The translations under genes were made by a program, and so were the position numbers. From RGIG4074 sp964615285 (lineage in GTDB: Bacteria; Bacillota; Clostridia; Christensenellales; Borkfalkiaceae), in contig CAZTND010000035.1 of the NCBI GenBank assembly GCA_964615285.1, positions 1 through 14,608 on the forward strand: 14,608 nt of DNA. The letters run 5' to 3'. The notes beneath the pieces are model-generated. The model ran no database searches and was not told where the DNA came from. It worked only from the letters and a program-made list of their open reading frames with translations. Shown piece after piece: positions 1 to 6,392 of this stretch (its first letter is position 1; each line of letters begins with the position of its first letter).

Positions 1-228
1 GCAACGGAGCGGAAGGGAAAGCCCGGAGCGCGGGCAAAAATTCAATGAAACCGCATGGGAATGAGTTCGGTATTGCGCCGGGTTCATTCCTTGGTTATAA
101 AGGTTTTCGCCTTTGCGGCGTATTCCCGACCGTGCGGGACGTTCCGAAGAGCGGGATTTTTCCTTATACTCTTTGACCGTACGCTCAATATGAACACAGG
201 AAAGGCTGTATTGTCCGAAAATTGGGTA
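1..228. other. Stretch upstream of the regulator without a convincing gene
   Basis: No frame here has both a credible start and a recognisable product. One plus frame is open from the left edge to a stop at 174-176, and could be the tail of a gene beginning outside the window, but the peptide matches no family I know. Two hairpins are visible: GCCCG/CGGGC (21-25 with 31-35) and GGAATGA/TCATTCC (58-64 with 84-90, 19-base loop). Neither is followed by a T-run, so I do not call a terminator. Confidence 0.4.
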
Positions 229-258
229 TTGACAAAACGGAAAACCGGGTGTTATAAT
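229..258 (+). promoter_or_regulatory. Sigma-A promoter of the response regulator/kinase operon
   Basis: The -35 box TTGACA (229-234) and the -10 box TATAAT (253-258) are both perfect consensus, separated by 18 bases. Transcription should begin near 265, giving a leader of about 40 bases before the ATG at 305. It is the only good promoter seen ahead of the two-component pair. Confidence 0.85.
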
Positions 259-266
259 AGATACAT

Positions 267-298
267 AAGGACGGGAGCGCAGGCTCGAAGGACGGGAG
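267..298 (+). repeat. Direct repeat AAGGACGGGAG in the operon leader
   Basis: The 11-base word AAGGACGGGAG occurs at 267-277 and again at 288-298, a 21-base period, or two DNA helical turns. The second copy runs into the purine-rich ribosome site (GGGAGGAAGG) of the response regulator. It could be a regulator binding site just downstream of the promoter, or a duplicated ribosome site. It does not resemble the published LytTR box that I remember. Confidence 0.6.
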
Positions 299-304
299 GA
301 AGGT

Positions 305-1036
305 ATGTTGACGGTTGCGATTGTGGAAGACAACGACAACGACACCGCGAGATTGCGGGAATTTTTGGAGCGTTACGGCGGAGAAAACGGCCTGCGATTC
401 GAGGCGGCCTGTTTTAAGGATGCGTTTGATTTTGTCAGCGACTATGTCCCGAAATACGACATTATTTTTTTCGACATCGAAATGCCGCGCATGAACGGGA
501 TGGAAGGGGCGCGCCGCATCCGGCGGCGGGACGAGGGCGCCGCCATCGTCTTTATCACGAATATGGCGCAGTATGCCGTAAAGGGATACGAAGTGAATGC
601 CGTGGATTTTCTCGTCAAGCCCGTTTCTTACGCCGTTTTTGCGGAAAAGATCGGACGGGCGATAGAGTATGCCTCCCGCCGGGCGCGCCGGCCCGTCCTC
701 GTGAGCGGGACGGACGGGGAATATGTCCGCATCTTCGCCTCCGATATATGTTATGCGGAGAAGGAAAAGAATTACGTCGTATATCACTGCCGCGACGGCA
801 GCGCTTATCATAAGCGCGAGCAGATACGGGCGGCGGGGGAAGCTCTCGGCGAAGGGTTTGCCTGTATCAATTCGGGCTGTATCGTCAATTTTCGCTACAT
901 AGAACAGGTGACGCAGTCCACGGTAAAAATGTACGGGGGAGGGGTAACATTATCCCTGGCGCGCCGCCGCAGGCAGGACTTTCTCTCGGCATACATGCGC
1001 TGGCTGAGCGGCAAAGGCGGCGGCTATGGAAAATAA
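305..1036 (+). CDS. LytTR-family response regulator (AgrA/LytR type)
   Basis: This 243-residue protein is a DNA-binding response regulator that should be phosphorylated by the kinase encoded directly downstream. Residues 1-125 form a receiver domain: acidic pocket in VEDND (7-11), probable phospho-acceptor Asp57 in FFDIEMP, Thr85 and the conserved Lys105 in DFLVKP. Residues 130-238 form a LytTR DNA-binding domain, with the typical stretches YAEKEKNYVVYH, then INSGCIVNFRYIE and VTLSLARRR. The start at 305 follows a strong purine-rich ribosome site (294-303) and begins exactly at the receiver domain. The stop overlaps the kinase start by 11 bases, indicating one transcript and translational coupling. 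LytTR regulators usually bind direct repeats near promoters. The target here is unknown, though the neighbouring GH3 gene is a natural candidate. Family assignment is secure; the regulon is inference. Confidence 0.93.
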   Translation: MLTVAIVEDNDNDTARLREFLERYGGENGLRFEAACFKDAFDFVSDYVPKYDIIFFDIEMPRMNGMEGARRIRRRDEGAAIVFITNMAQYAVKGYEVNAVDFLVKPVSYAVFAEKIGRAIEYASRRARRPVLVSGTDGEYVRIFASDICYAEKEKNYVVYHCRDGSAYHKREQIRAAGEALGEGFACINSGCIVNFRYIEQVTQSTVKMYGGGVTLSLARRRRQDFLSAYMRWLSGKGGGYGK

Positions 1037-2345
1037 TTTCGTTTCTGTCTGGTTGTATTATTATGTCCTGCTCGGATTTTGGTTCAGCGTGCAGCTTTTC
1101 TTCTGCACGGCCGTATTCTGTTACCGTATGCCGCGGCGCAGATTCTTTTTTCCGCGGCTTTTCGGCGCAATCGTCCTGTATTTCGGCGCGGGCGTTTTAC
1201 TGAGCCTGCTGTTTCCTCTTTCGGGCTTGCTGAGCATGTATTTCATACAGCTTGTATATTACTTTGCCTTGTGGGGCATTGTGCTTGCATGCGTGGCGGT
1301 CTGTTTCGACATCGGCTGGAAGGAGACGGTGTTCATCGGTATCGGCGGCTATGCGACGCAGCACATCGGCTATTCTTTGTCCATGTTTGTCCGCTATTAT
1401 GTTTCCGTGCCGTCGGGCGCGCTCTTCAACCTCCTGTTTGAAGCGCTCCCTTTTGTTGCCGTCTGCGCGCTTGTCTGGTTTTTCCTCGTGCGGAAGGGGA
1501 ATTTACAGATGAAGCGGCGCGACTTACGTTTTTTGCCCCTGGCGGCGGGTATGTGCTTTTCCTGCATCGTGCTCAGCGTATTTTCCAGCTTCTCCCAAAC
1601 GGAGGAAGGGGTATTCCTCGCCCGGGTCGTCTGCCGCCCCTATGCCCTGCTCTGCTGCGTTCTGACGTTGGCGCTTTTGTTCGGTTTCACGCGGGAAAAC
1701 GAGCTGGAGCGGGAGAAGGAAACGATGGAGATTCTGCTGCATGCGGAAACGGAACAGCACCGCATCAACAAGGAAAATATAGAAATCATCAACATCAAGT
1801 GCCATGATCTGAAGCATCAGATCGCGCTGCTTCGTTCCGCCGAGGGGCAGTCGGCGCGGGACGAGGCGATTGCCGAAATAGAGCAGGCAATACAGTTCTA
1901 CGATTCCAACATCCGCACGGGGAACGATACGCTTGATCTGGTGCTGACGCAGAAGAGCATGTTTTGCCGCAACCAGGGCATTGCCCTCACCTGCCTTGCG
2001 GACGGCGCGGCGTTGGAATTCATGCGTTCTTCCGATCTGTTGTCCCTGTTCGGCAACGCGCTCGACAACGCCATCGAGGCAGTGCAGGCGCTTCCGGCGG
2101 AAAAACGATCGATAGACGTGCGCGTCGGCAGGCAGGGCGGATCCGTGTTCGTGCACATGGAAAATCCCTGCGGCAAAGTGATCTTCCGTGACGGGCTGCC
2201 GCAGACGCACAAGCAGGACAAGGCGTATCACGGGTTCGGCGTGCGGTCTATCCGCTATATCGTCGGCAAGTACGGCGGCGAGGTGCGGATGTATACCGAG
2301 GCGGGAAAGTTCAATCTGGAAATATTGTTTTTTTTGCCGCAGTGA
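1026..2345 (+). CDS. AgrC-like membrane sensor histidine kinase (GHKL ATPase)
   Basis: This 439-residue protein is the partner kinase of the LytTR regulator. About six hydrophobic segments fill residues 8-220 (for example 45-65, 70-95, 100-122, 140-155, 168-190, 203-221) and form the sensor region. A coiled linker (223-255) leads to the phospho-acceptor site with His260 in KCHDLKHQI, the spacing seen in AgrC-type kinases. The ATPase domain follows, with the N box LFGNALDNAIEA (341-352, Asn344 and Asn348) and the G box YHGFGVRSI (401-409). There is no good ribosome site before the ATG, so translation probably depends on coupling to the overlapping regulator gene. No agrB or agrD-like peptide gene lies in the window, so a peptide signal cannot be assumed. 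Kinase class is confident; the ligand is unknown. Confidence 0.92.
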   Translation: MENNFVSVWLYYYVLLGFWFSVQLFFCTAVFCYRMPRRRFFFPRLFGAIVLYFGAGVLLSLLFPLSGLLSMYFIQLVYYFALWGIVLACVAVCFDIGWKETVFIGIGGYATQHIGYSLSMFVRYYVSVPSGALFNLLFEALPFVAVCALVWFFLVRKGNLQMKRRDLRFLPLAAGMCFSCIVLSVFSSFSQTEEGVFLARVVCRPYALLCCVLTLALLFGFTRENELEREKETMEILLHAETEQHRINKENIEIINIKCHDLKHQIALLRSAEGQSARDEAIAEIEQAIQFYDSNIRTGNDTLDLVLTQKSMFCRNQGIALTCLADGAALEFMRSSDLLSLFGNALDNAIEAVQALPAEKRSIDVRVGRQGGSVFVHMENPCGKVIFRDGLPQTHKQDKAYHGFGVRSIRYIVGKYGGEVRMYTEAGKFNLEILFFLPQ

Positions 2346-2421
2346 GCTTCAGAATATCCGCGGCGGGATATAAACGGGGGAGGGAGGAAACTCCGTCGGC
2401 AACCGAATAGACAAAAATTTT

Positions 2422-2459
2422 GACCGAATGCACCTTGCAGGGGCGCTTCGGTCTTTTTT
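2422..2459 (+). terminator. Rho-independent terminator after the kinase operon
   Basis: The arms GACCGAA (2422-2428) and TTCGGTC (2447-2453) pair over seven bases and are followed at once by six T residues (2454-2459). The 18-base loop is long for a terminator and contains a weaker inner CCT/AGG pairing. It lies 77 bases after the kinase stop codon. Confidence 0.75.
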
Positions 2460-2460
2460 G

Positions 2461-2469
2461 TGCTAAAAT
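2461..2469 (+). promoter_or_regulatory. Possible extended -10 promoter of the GH3 gene
   Basis: TGC-TAAAAT (2461-2469) fits an extended -10 element immediately after the terminator T-run. No acceptable -35 box lies at 16-18 bases upstream, where the terminator arm sits. If used, transcription would start near 2476 and give a leader of about 63 bases. The call is tentative. Confidence 0.35.
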
Positions 2470-2538
2470 ACCCTCCGAAGAGCGCGGATGCGAACATTAT
2501 TCTGTCCGCGCAATAAAAATGCAGGAGGTTTTTTTAGT

Positions 2539-5500
2539 ATGGCAAGCATGGCAAAGAAGACCGTTGCGGTAGCCGTGTCCACCGTTCTGATCGTGATTTT
2601 TCTGGTCCTGAACATCGCGTGCGGCATTTTTGCGGATTTCGTGACGGCATTTCTCTGCGGCTACGGCGCCGATTCCGAGCAATTGAGCGCGCAGCGCCAG
2701 CAAAGCGCGGCTCTCGCCGATCAGATTGAGGGCGAGGGCATCGTCATGGTGCAGAACGACAACGACACGCTCCCGCTCAGCAAGACGGATCAGGCGCGGG
2801 TGAATGTCTTCGGCTGGTCGTCCACACAGTGGATAGTCGGCGGCAGCGGATCCGGACAGGTGCAGACGCCGTCGTCGGATAACGAGGAGCTGACCGAGAG
2901 AATCGGGCTTTTGGAGGCCTTGGAAGATGCGGGAATCGATTACAATACCGATTTGACCAATATGTACACCCGCTATCTCGATAACCGTCCGGAGGCAACC
3001 GATGCGCTGAATTCCTGGAACTATGAGTTCTCTCGTTTGTACGAGCCTTCCATCGGGGATCGCAGCTATTACACCGCGGATCTGCTGGAAGATGCGCTGG
3101 ACTATTCCGACACGGCGATCGTCGTCATCGGCAGGGTGTCTGGCGAGAGCAACGACCAGCCCAAAGTGCAGTATAAGGACGCGTTCAGCCGGACGGCGCA
3201 CAACAACGATACGGATAACAAGGACACGAGCCGCACCTATCTGGAGATATCCACGGAGGAAGAAGCGCTGCTCGAATACGTGGGGGCGAATTACGAGAAC
3301 GTCGTCGTTATCATCAACGCGCTCAACACCTTCGAGCTGGGCTTTATGGAAACCATCGAAGGGCTGGATTCCTGCCTCATCGTCGGCGGCACGGGCTGGC
3401 AGGGCGCCACGGCCATTCCCAAGGTCCTGTACGGAGACATTTCTCCTTCCGGCAGGACGGTGGACACCTATGCTTACGCTTTGGAGACCAACGCAAGCTA
3501 TGCGAATTCCGGCGGCTATGAAGGCGAAAATTATTACACCAACGCCACGGATAACATGTATCCGCTCATCGTCACCAACGTCAACGTCGGCGACAACACC
3601 ACCGCTTACGACGGCGTTGCCTATGTCGATTACGTCGAGAACATCTATATCGGCTACAAGTGGTTTGAAACGGCGGACGAGGAAGGCTATTGGGACGACG
3701 TTTCCAACGACTACGGCGAAGGTTACGACGGCGTGGTGCAGTATCCTTACGGCTACGGCCTGAGCTACACGGAATTTTCGTGGGAAGTCGTGGAAATTTC
3801 CGCGAACGACGGCGACACGCTCGGGAGAGACGATGAAATCACCATGACGGTGCGCGTTACCAACGAAGGGGATGTCGCCGGACAGGAAGTGGTGCAGCTC
3901 TACTATTCCGCACCCTATACCGACGGGGAAATCGAAAAGGCGTCCGTCAATCTCGCCGACTTTGCAAAGACGCAGATTCTGGAACCCGGTACATATGAAG
4001 ACCTGACCCTCTCCTTTGCGGTGGAAGACATGGCTTCGTATGACTGCTATGACGCCAACGAAAACGGCTTTGCCGGCTATGAGCTTGATGCGGGAACGTA
4101 TACCGTCAGCCTGCGCAGCGACGCGCATACGACGCACAGCCTTCTGAACACGGCGAACAGCGCCGTCACCAATCCCGTCATAGAATACGAGATCGAAGCG
4201 GCGCAGTATTCGACCGATTCCGTCACGGGGGCGGAAGTCAGCAATAAATTCACGGGCGAAGACGCCATCGACGGCATTTCCGTCGACGGCAGCGATTCGG
4301 GCGCGGACATCGAATGGCTGACGCGCGCCGACTTTGAAAACACCTTCCCCGAAAAGCTCGCGCCCGCCAGAGCGATGACGCAGAATCTCATTGACACCAA
4401 CCTTTATACCGAAGAAGATGCGATCGCCTGGATCGATCCGACCGACGAAGCGGTTACATTCGATGCGGAGGGCGACCTCTCCATCACGACTACCAATGAG
4501 GAAGGGCAGACCGTCGTCAGCGAACTCGGGTTGCAGCTGGGCGCCGACTACGACGACCCGCAGTGGGACGCTCTGCTCGATCAGCTCAACAAGGATGAGG
4601 CGCTATCGCTGGTTCTGAACGGCTATGCCGCCAACGGCGCGGCAGCTTCCATCGGTAAGCCCGCCACCGTCGACCTCGACGGCCCCGCGCAGATCGGCAG
4701 TTTCGGTATGGCCGTGATGTACGGCACGGGTACGGGCTTCCCCTGCGCGACCGTCATCGGGCAGACTTTCAACAAAAACCTTGCCTATGACTTCGGTCTT
4801 TCCGTCGGCACGGAGGGCGTTTCCATGGGCATTAACGGTTGGTACGGCCCCGCCATCAACATGCATCGCAGCGCGTTCGGCGGCAGGAATTTTGAATATT
4901 ATTCCGAAGATTCCTATCAGATGGGCGTCATGTGCGCCGAAGCGGTGCGCGGCGCCAAGAACGCCGGCATGTATACCTATTTGAAGCATCTCGCCCTCTA
5001 TGAATTGGAGTGGAACCGCGACGGCATCTATGTTTGGACCACCGAACAGGCGCTCCGCGAGATCTATCTCAAACCCTTCAAGATCGCCATTCAGGAAGGC
5101 GGCGCCAACGGCATCATGACTTCCTATAACCGCGTCGGAGCCATCTGGTCGGGCGGCAGCGAGGCACTCATCAGCAACGAGGGCGTGCTCCGCAGCGAAT
5201 GGGGATTCCGCGGTTCGATACTCACCGATTATTGCGACCATCATGAATTTATGAACGGCGACCATCAGTTCCGTTCGGGCGGCGACCTGTGGATGAGCGG
5301 TTTCTATATAGCGGGCTGGGGAACTCCGGCCGAACTCGATTACGAAACCGAGTCCAACACCTTCAACCAGAGACTGCGCGAAGCCGTGAAGAACAACACA
5401 TATATGTATCTGAGCGCGCAGTATGCCAATTCCATTTACAACGCGAGCGAGGACGTCGTTCCCATCATCCAGGGAACCAAGACGGACGTGTTCCCCTGGT

Positions 5501-5595
5501 GGATTCCCGTGCTGGTGGGGCTTGACGTAATCGTTGTCGGCGGTTGCGCCGCATGGATCTTCTTTACCTTCCGCAAACCCAAAACGGCGGCGTAA
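2539..5595 (+). CDS. Glycoside hydrolase family 3, domain-swapped, anchored at both ends
   Basis: This 1018-residue protein resembles GH3 beta-glucosidases but has the catalytic halves in swapped order. Residues 8-38 are a membrane segment. Residues 64-415 are the alpha/beta sandwich, usually C-terminal, with IVMVQNDNDTLPL near 68-80 and RVSGESND (199-206); Glu203 is the likely acid/base. A fibronectin III-like module spans about 417-530. A TIM-barrel domain, usually N-terminal, spans about 595-955: LDGPAQI (713-719), GRNFEYYSED (782-791), KHLALYELEWNR (816-827) and LTDYCDH with likely nucleophile Asp897. A second membrane segment (about 987-1010) ends in a basic tail, FRKPKTAA. Basic residues at both tips predict both ends inside and the enzyme outside the cell. 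The start at 2539 is chosen because AGGAGG (2523-2528) lies 10 bases upstream; an in-frame start at 2488 has no ribosome site. GH3 family is sure; beta-glucosidase specificity is inferred. Confidence 0.9.
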   Translation: MASMAKKTVAVAVSTVLIVIFLVLNIACGIFADFVTAFLCGYGADSEQLSAQRQQSAALADQIEGEGIVMVQNDNDTLPLSKTDQARVNVFGWSSTQWIVGGSGSGQVQTPSSDNEELTERIGLLEALEDAGIDYNTDLTNMYTRYLDNRPEATDALNSWNYEFSRLYEPSIGDRSYYTADLLEDALDYSDTAIVVIGRVSGESNDQPKVQYKDAFSRTAHNNDTDNKDTSRTYLEISTEEEALLEYVGANYENVVVIINALNTFELGFMETIEGLDSCLIVGGTGWQGATAIPKVLYGDISPSGRTVDTYAYALETNASYANSGGYEGENYYTNATDNMYPLIVTNVNVGDNTTAYDGVAYVDYVENIYIGYKWFETADEEGYWDDVSNDYGEGYDGVVQYPYGYGLSYTEFSWEVVEISANDGDTLGRDDEITMTVRVTNEGDVAGQEVVQLYYSAPYTDGEIEKASVNLADFAKTQILEPGTYEDLTLSFAVEDMASYDCYDANENGFAGYELDAGTYTVSLRSDAHTTHSLLNTANSAVTNPVIEYEIEAAQYSTDSVTGAEVSNKFTGEDAIDGISVDGSDSGADIEWLTRADFENTFPEKLAPARAMTQNLIDTNLYTEEDAIAWIDPTDEAVTFDAEGDLSITTTNEEGQTVVSELGLQLGADYDDPQWDALLDQLNKDEALSLVLNGYAANGAAASIGKPATVDLDGPAQIGSFGMAVMYGTGTGFPCATVIGQTFNKNLAYDFGLSVGTEGVSMGINGWYGPAINMHRSAFGGRNFEYYSEDSYQMGVMCAEAVRGAKNAGMYTYLKHLALYELEWNRDGIYVWTTEQALREIYLKPFKIAIQEGGANGIMTSYNRVGAIWSGGSEALISNEGVLRSEWGFRGSILTDYCDHHEFMNGDHQFRSGGDLWMSGFYIAGWGTPAELDYETESNTFNQRLREAVKNNTYMYLSAQYANSIYNASEDVVPIIQGTKTDVFPWWIPVLVGLDVIVVGGCAAWIFFTFRKPKTAA

Positions 5596-5647
5596 CGGTA
5601 AAAAGGTTTACGTTTTCAAGCCGGAACCTGAATGTGACGGCAAGCAA

Positions 5648-5679
5648 AAGGGACCGATCGAAAATCGGTCCCTTCTTTT
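5648..5679 (+). terminator. Terminator after the GH3 gene, probably bidirectional
   Basis: A perfect 11-base stem, AAGGGACCGAT (5648-5658) with ATCGGTCCCTT (5664-5674), has a five-base loop and is followed by CTTTT. Read on the minus strand, the hairpin is followed by TTGCTTG and could also serve the minus-strand gene that ends at 5774. Downstream, between the two genes, there is only a small tandem repeat of ACATAGGCG (5692-5700 and 5702-5710). Confidence 0.85.
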
Positions 5680-5773
5680 GTATGCTTTTGCACATAGGCG
5701 TACATAGGCGGATAAAAGGGAAGGGGCAACGGATAAGTTTATTCCCGTTCGGATGCTTCCGCCGCCGTCCTTC

Positions 5774-6265
5774 TCATTTGTCCTTGCCTTTGTTTTCGTC
5801 GTCGTTTTTCTTTTCGCCCGGGGAAAAATCCTCCGTCTCGTCGTAGAGAATGCTCTTGTTCCTGGACAGCAGCAAATCAATGAATTCCAGGCTCCATTCT
5901 TCGTTCAGCCGAAGGATCATATAGGAATCGCCCATGTATACCGCCAGGCGGCAGAGCGCCTTGTCCAGTACGATCTTGGAGATTTCCGCGACCTTGTAGC
6001 TGCTTTTCAGAAAGGCATATGACACGATCAGCTCTCTGTCGGTGATCTCGTATTTGGAGCGGTAGACAAAGAGCAGGAACAATACGGGCGCAATGACGGA
6101 CAGGGCAAAGAGGATGATGTATTGCAGGGAATCGTAAAAATCGGTGAATCCGCCGCGGTCGATGCACCGCCACAGCGTGGCGCCGAATACGGCGGCGCAG
6201 AGCGCAATGCCGGCGTAGGCGAGCAGGACGATGTGTATCGGAAATTTCAGTCTGAAAGTTTTCAT
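5774..6265 (-). CDS. Small two-TM protein with a bacterial PH-like domain
   Basis: This 163-residue protein has two hydrophobic segments (about 11-31 and 46-68) followed by a soluble part. The part beginning KYEITDRELIV (71-81) and continuing through SYKVAEISKIVLDK (89-102) looks like a bacterial PH-type domain, in which short beta strands follow a membrane anchor. The last 20 residues are highly charged (DETEDFSPGEKKND and a lysine-rich end). Function is unknown; such proteins are common, usually uncharacterised, membrane proteins of Firmicutes. The start at 6265 is the first ATG after a promoter whose -10 box lies only six bases upstream. No ribosome site is visible, so the message is probably leaderless. 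It is divergent from the hydratase gene. The domain assignment is from pattern only. Confidence 0.75.
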   Translation of the reverse strand: MKTFRLKFPIHIVLLAYAGIALCAAVFGATLWRCIDRGGFTDFYDSLQYIILFALSVIAPVLFLLFVYRSKYEITDRELIVSYAFLKSSYKVAEISKIVLDKALCRLAVYMGDSYMILRLNEEWSLEFIDLLLSRNKSILYDETEDFSPGEKKNDDENKGKDK

Positions 6266-6271
6266 ACCGAT

Positions 6272-6300
6272 ATTATAACATAAAAAAAGCGCCGGGTAAA
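6272..6300 (-). promoter_or_regulatory. Extended -10 promoter for the PH-like membrane protein, leaderless
   Basis: On the minus strand the -10 TATAAT (6277-6272) is preceded by TGT, giving the extended motif TGnTATAAT. A -35-like TTTACC (6300-6295, four of six consensus bases) lies 17 bases upstream. Six bases separate the -10 box from the ATG, so the expected transcription start is the A of the start codon. Confidence 0.75.
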
Positions 6301-6309
6301 TATTTTTTG

Positions 6310-6319
6310 CATAATTATG
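6310..6319. promoter_or_regulatory. Palindrome CATAATTATG between two divergent promoters
   Basis: A perfect 10-base palindrome lies almost midway between the -35 boxes of the minus promoter (ending 6300) and the plus promoter (starting 6331). Position and symmetry fit an operator that controls both genes. It is AT-rich and short, so chance is possible. Confidence 0.35.
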
Positions 6320-6330
6320 GCTATTTATAC

Positions 6331-6359
6331 TTGAAAAATTTCGGGATTTAGGATAAAAT
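6331..6359 (+). promoter_or_regulatory. Sigma-A promoter of the aconitase-family hydratase
   Basis: The -35 TTGAAA (6331-6336) and -10 TAAAAT (6354-6359) have the ideal 17-base spacing, each one base from consensus. The start of transcription should be near 6366, leaving a leader of about 27 bases that includes the ribosome site AAGGAAGGG (6381-6389). Confidence 0.82.
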
Positions 6360-6392
6360 AAAAATCGTGAAAAATTTTTGAAGGAAGGGCAG

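Larger units (their letters stand above)
2346..2538 (+). other. Structured intergenic region ahead of the GH3 gene
   Basis: This 193-base stretch carries no gene but several short inverted repeats: GGAG-GAAA-CTCC (2383-2394, a GNRA tetraloop), TCGG-CAA-CCGA (2396-2406), the terminator at 2422-2459, and GCGCGGA/TCCGCGC (2482-2488 with 2505-2511, 16-base loop) just before the ribosome site. The right arm of the terminator can also pair with ACCGAA at 2402-2407, so an alternative fold exists. I recognise no known riboswitch class in it. The simplest reading is the kinase operon's 3' end followed by the GH3 leader. Confidence 0.5.

Noticed and set aside
55..417. Plus-strand frame beginning before the response regulator
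   Set aside because: It crosses the consensus promoter and the regulator start in another frame, with composition unlike a real protein.
2346..2538. Known riboswitch (cyclic-di-GMP, guanidine or similar) before the GH3 gene
   Set aside because: The conserved loops of those classes are not present; only short generic hairpins are seen.
2497..4137. Long minus-strand open frame (546 codons) opposite the GH3 gene
   Set aside because: It is the reverse-frame shadow of a clearly assigned enzyme; its sequence is rich in I, V, R, G and H in the pattern typical of antisense GC-rich coding DNA and shows no domain.
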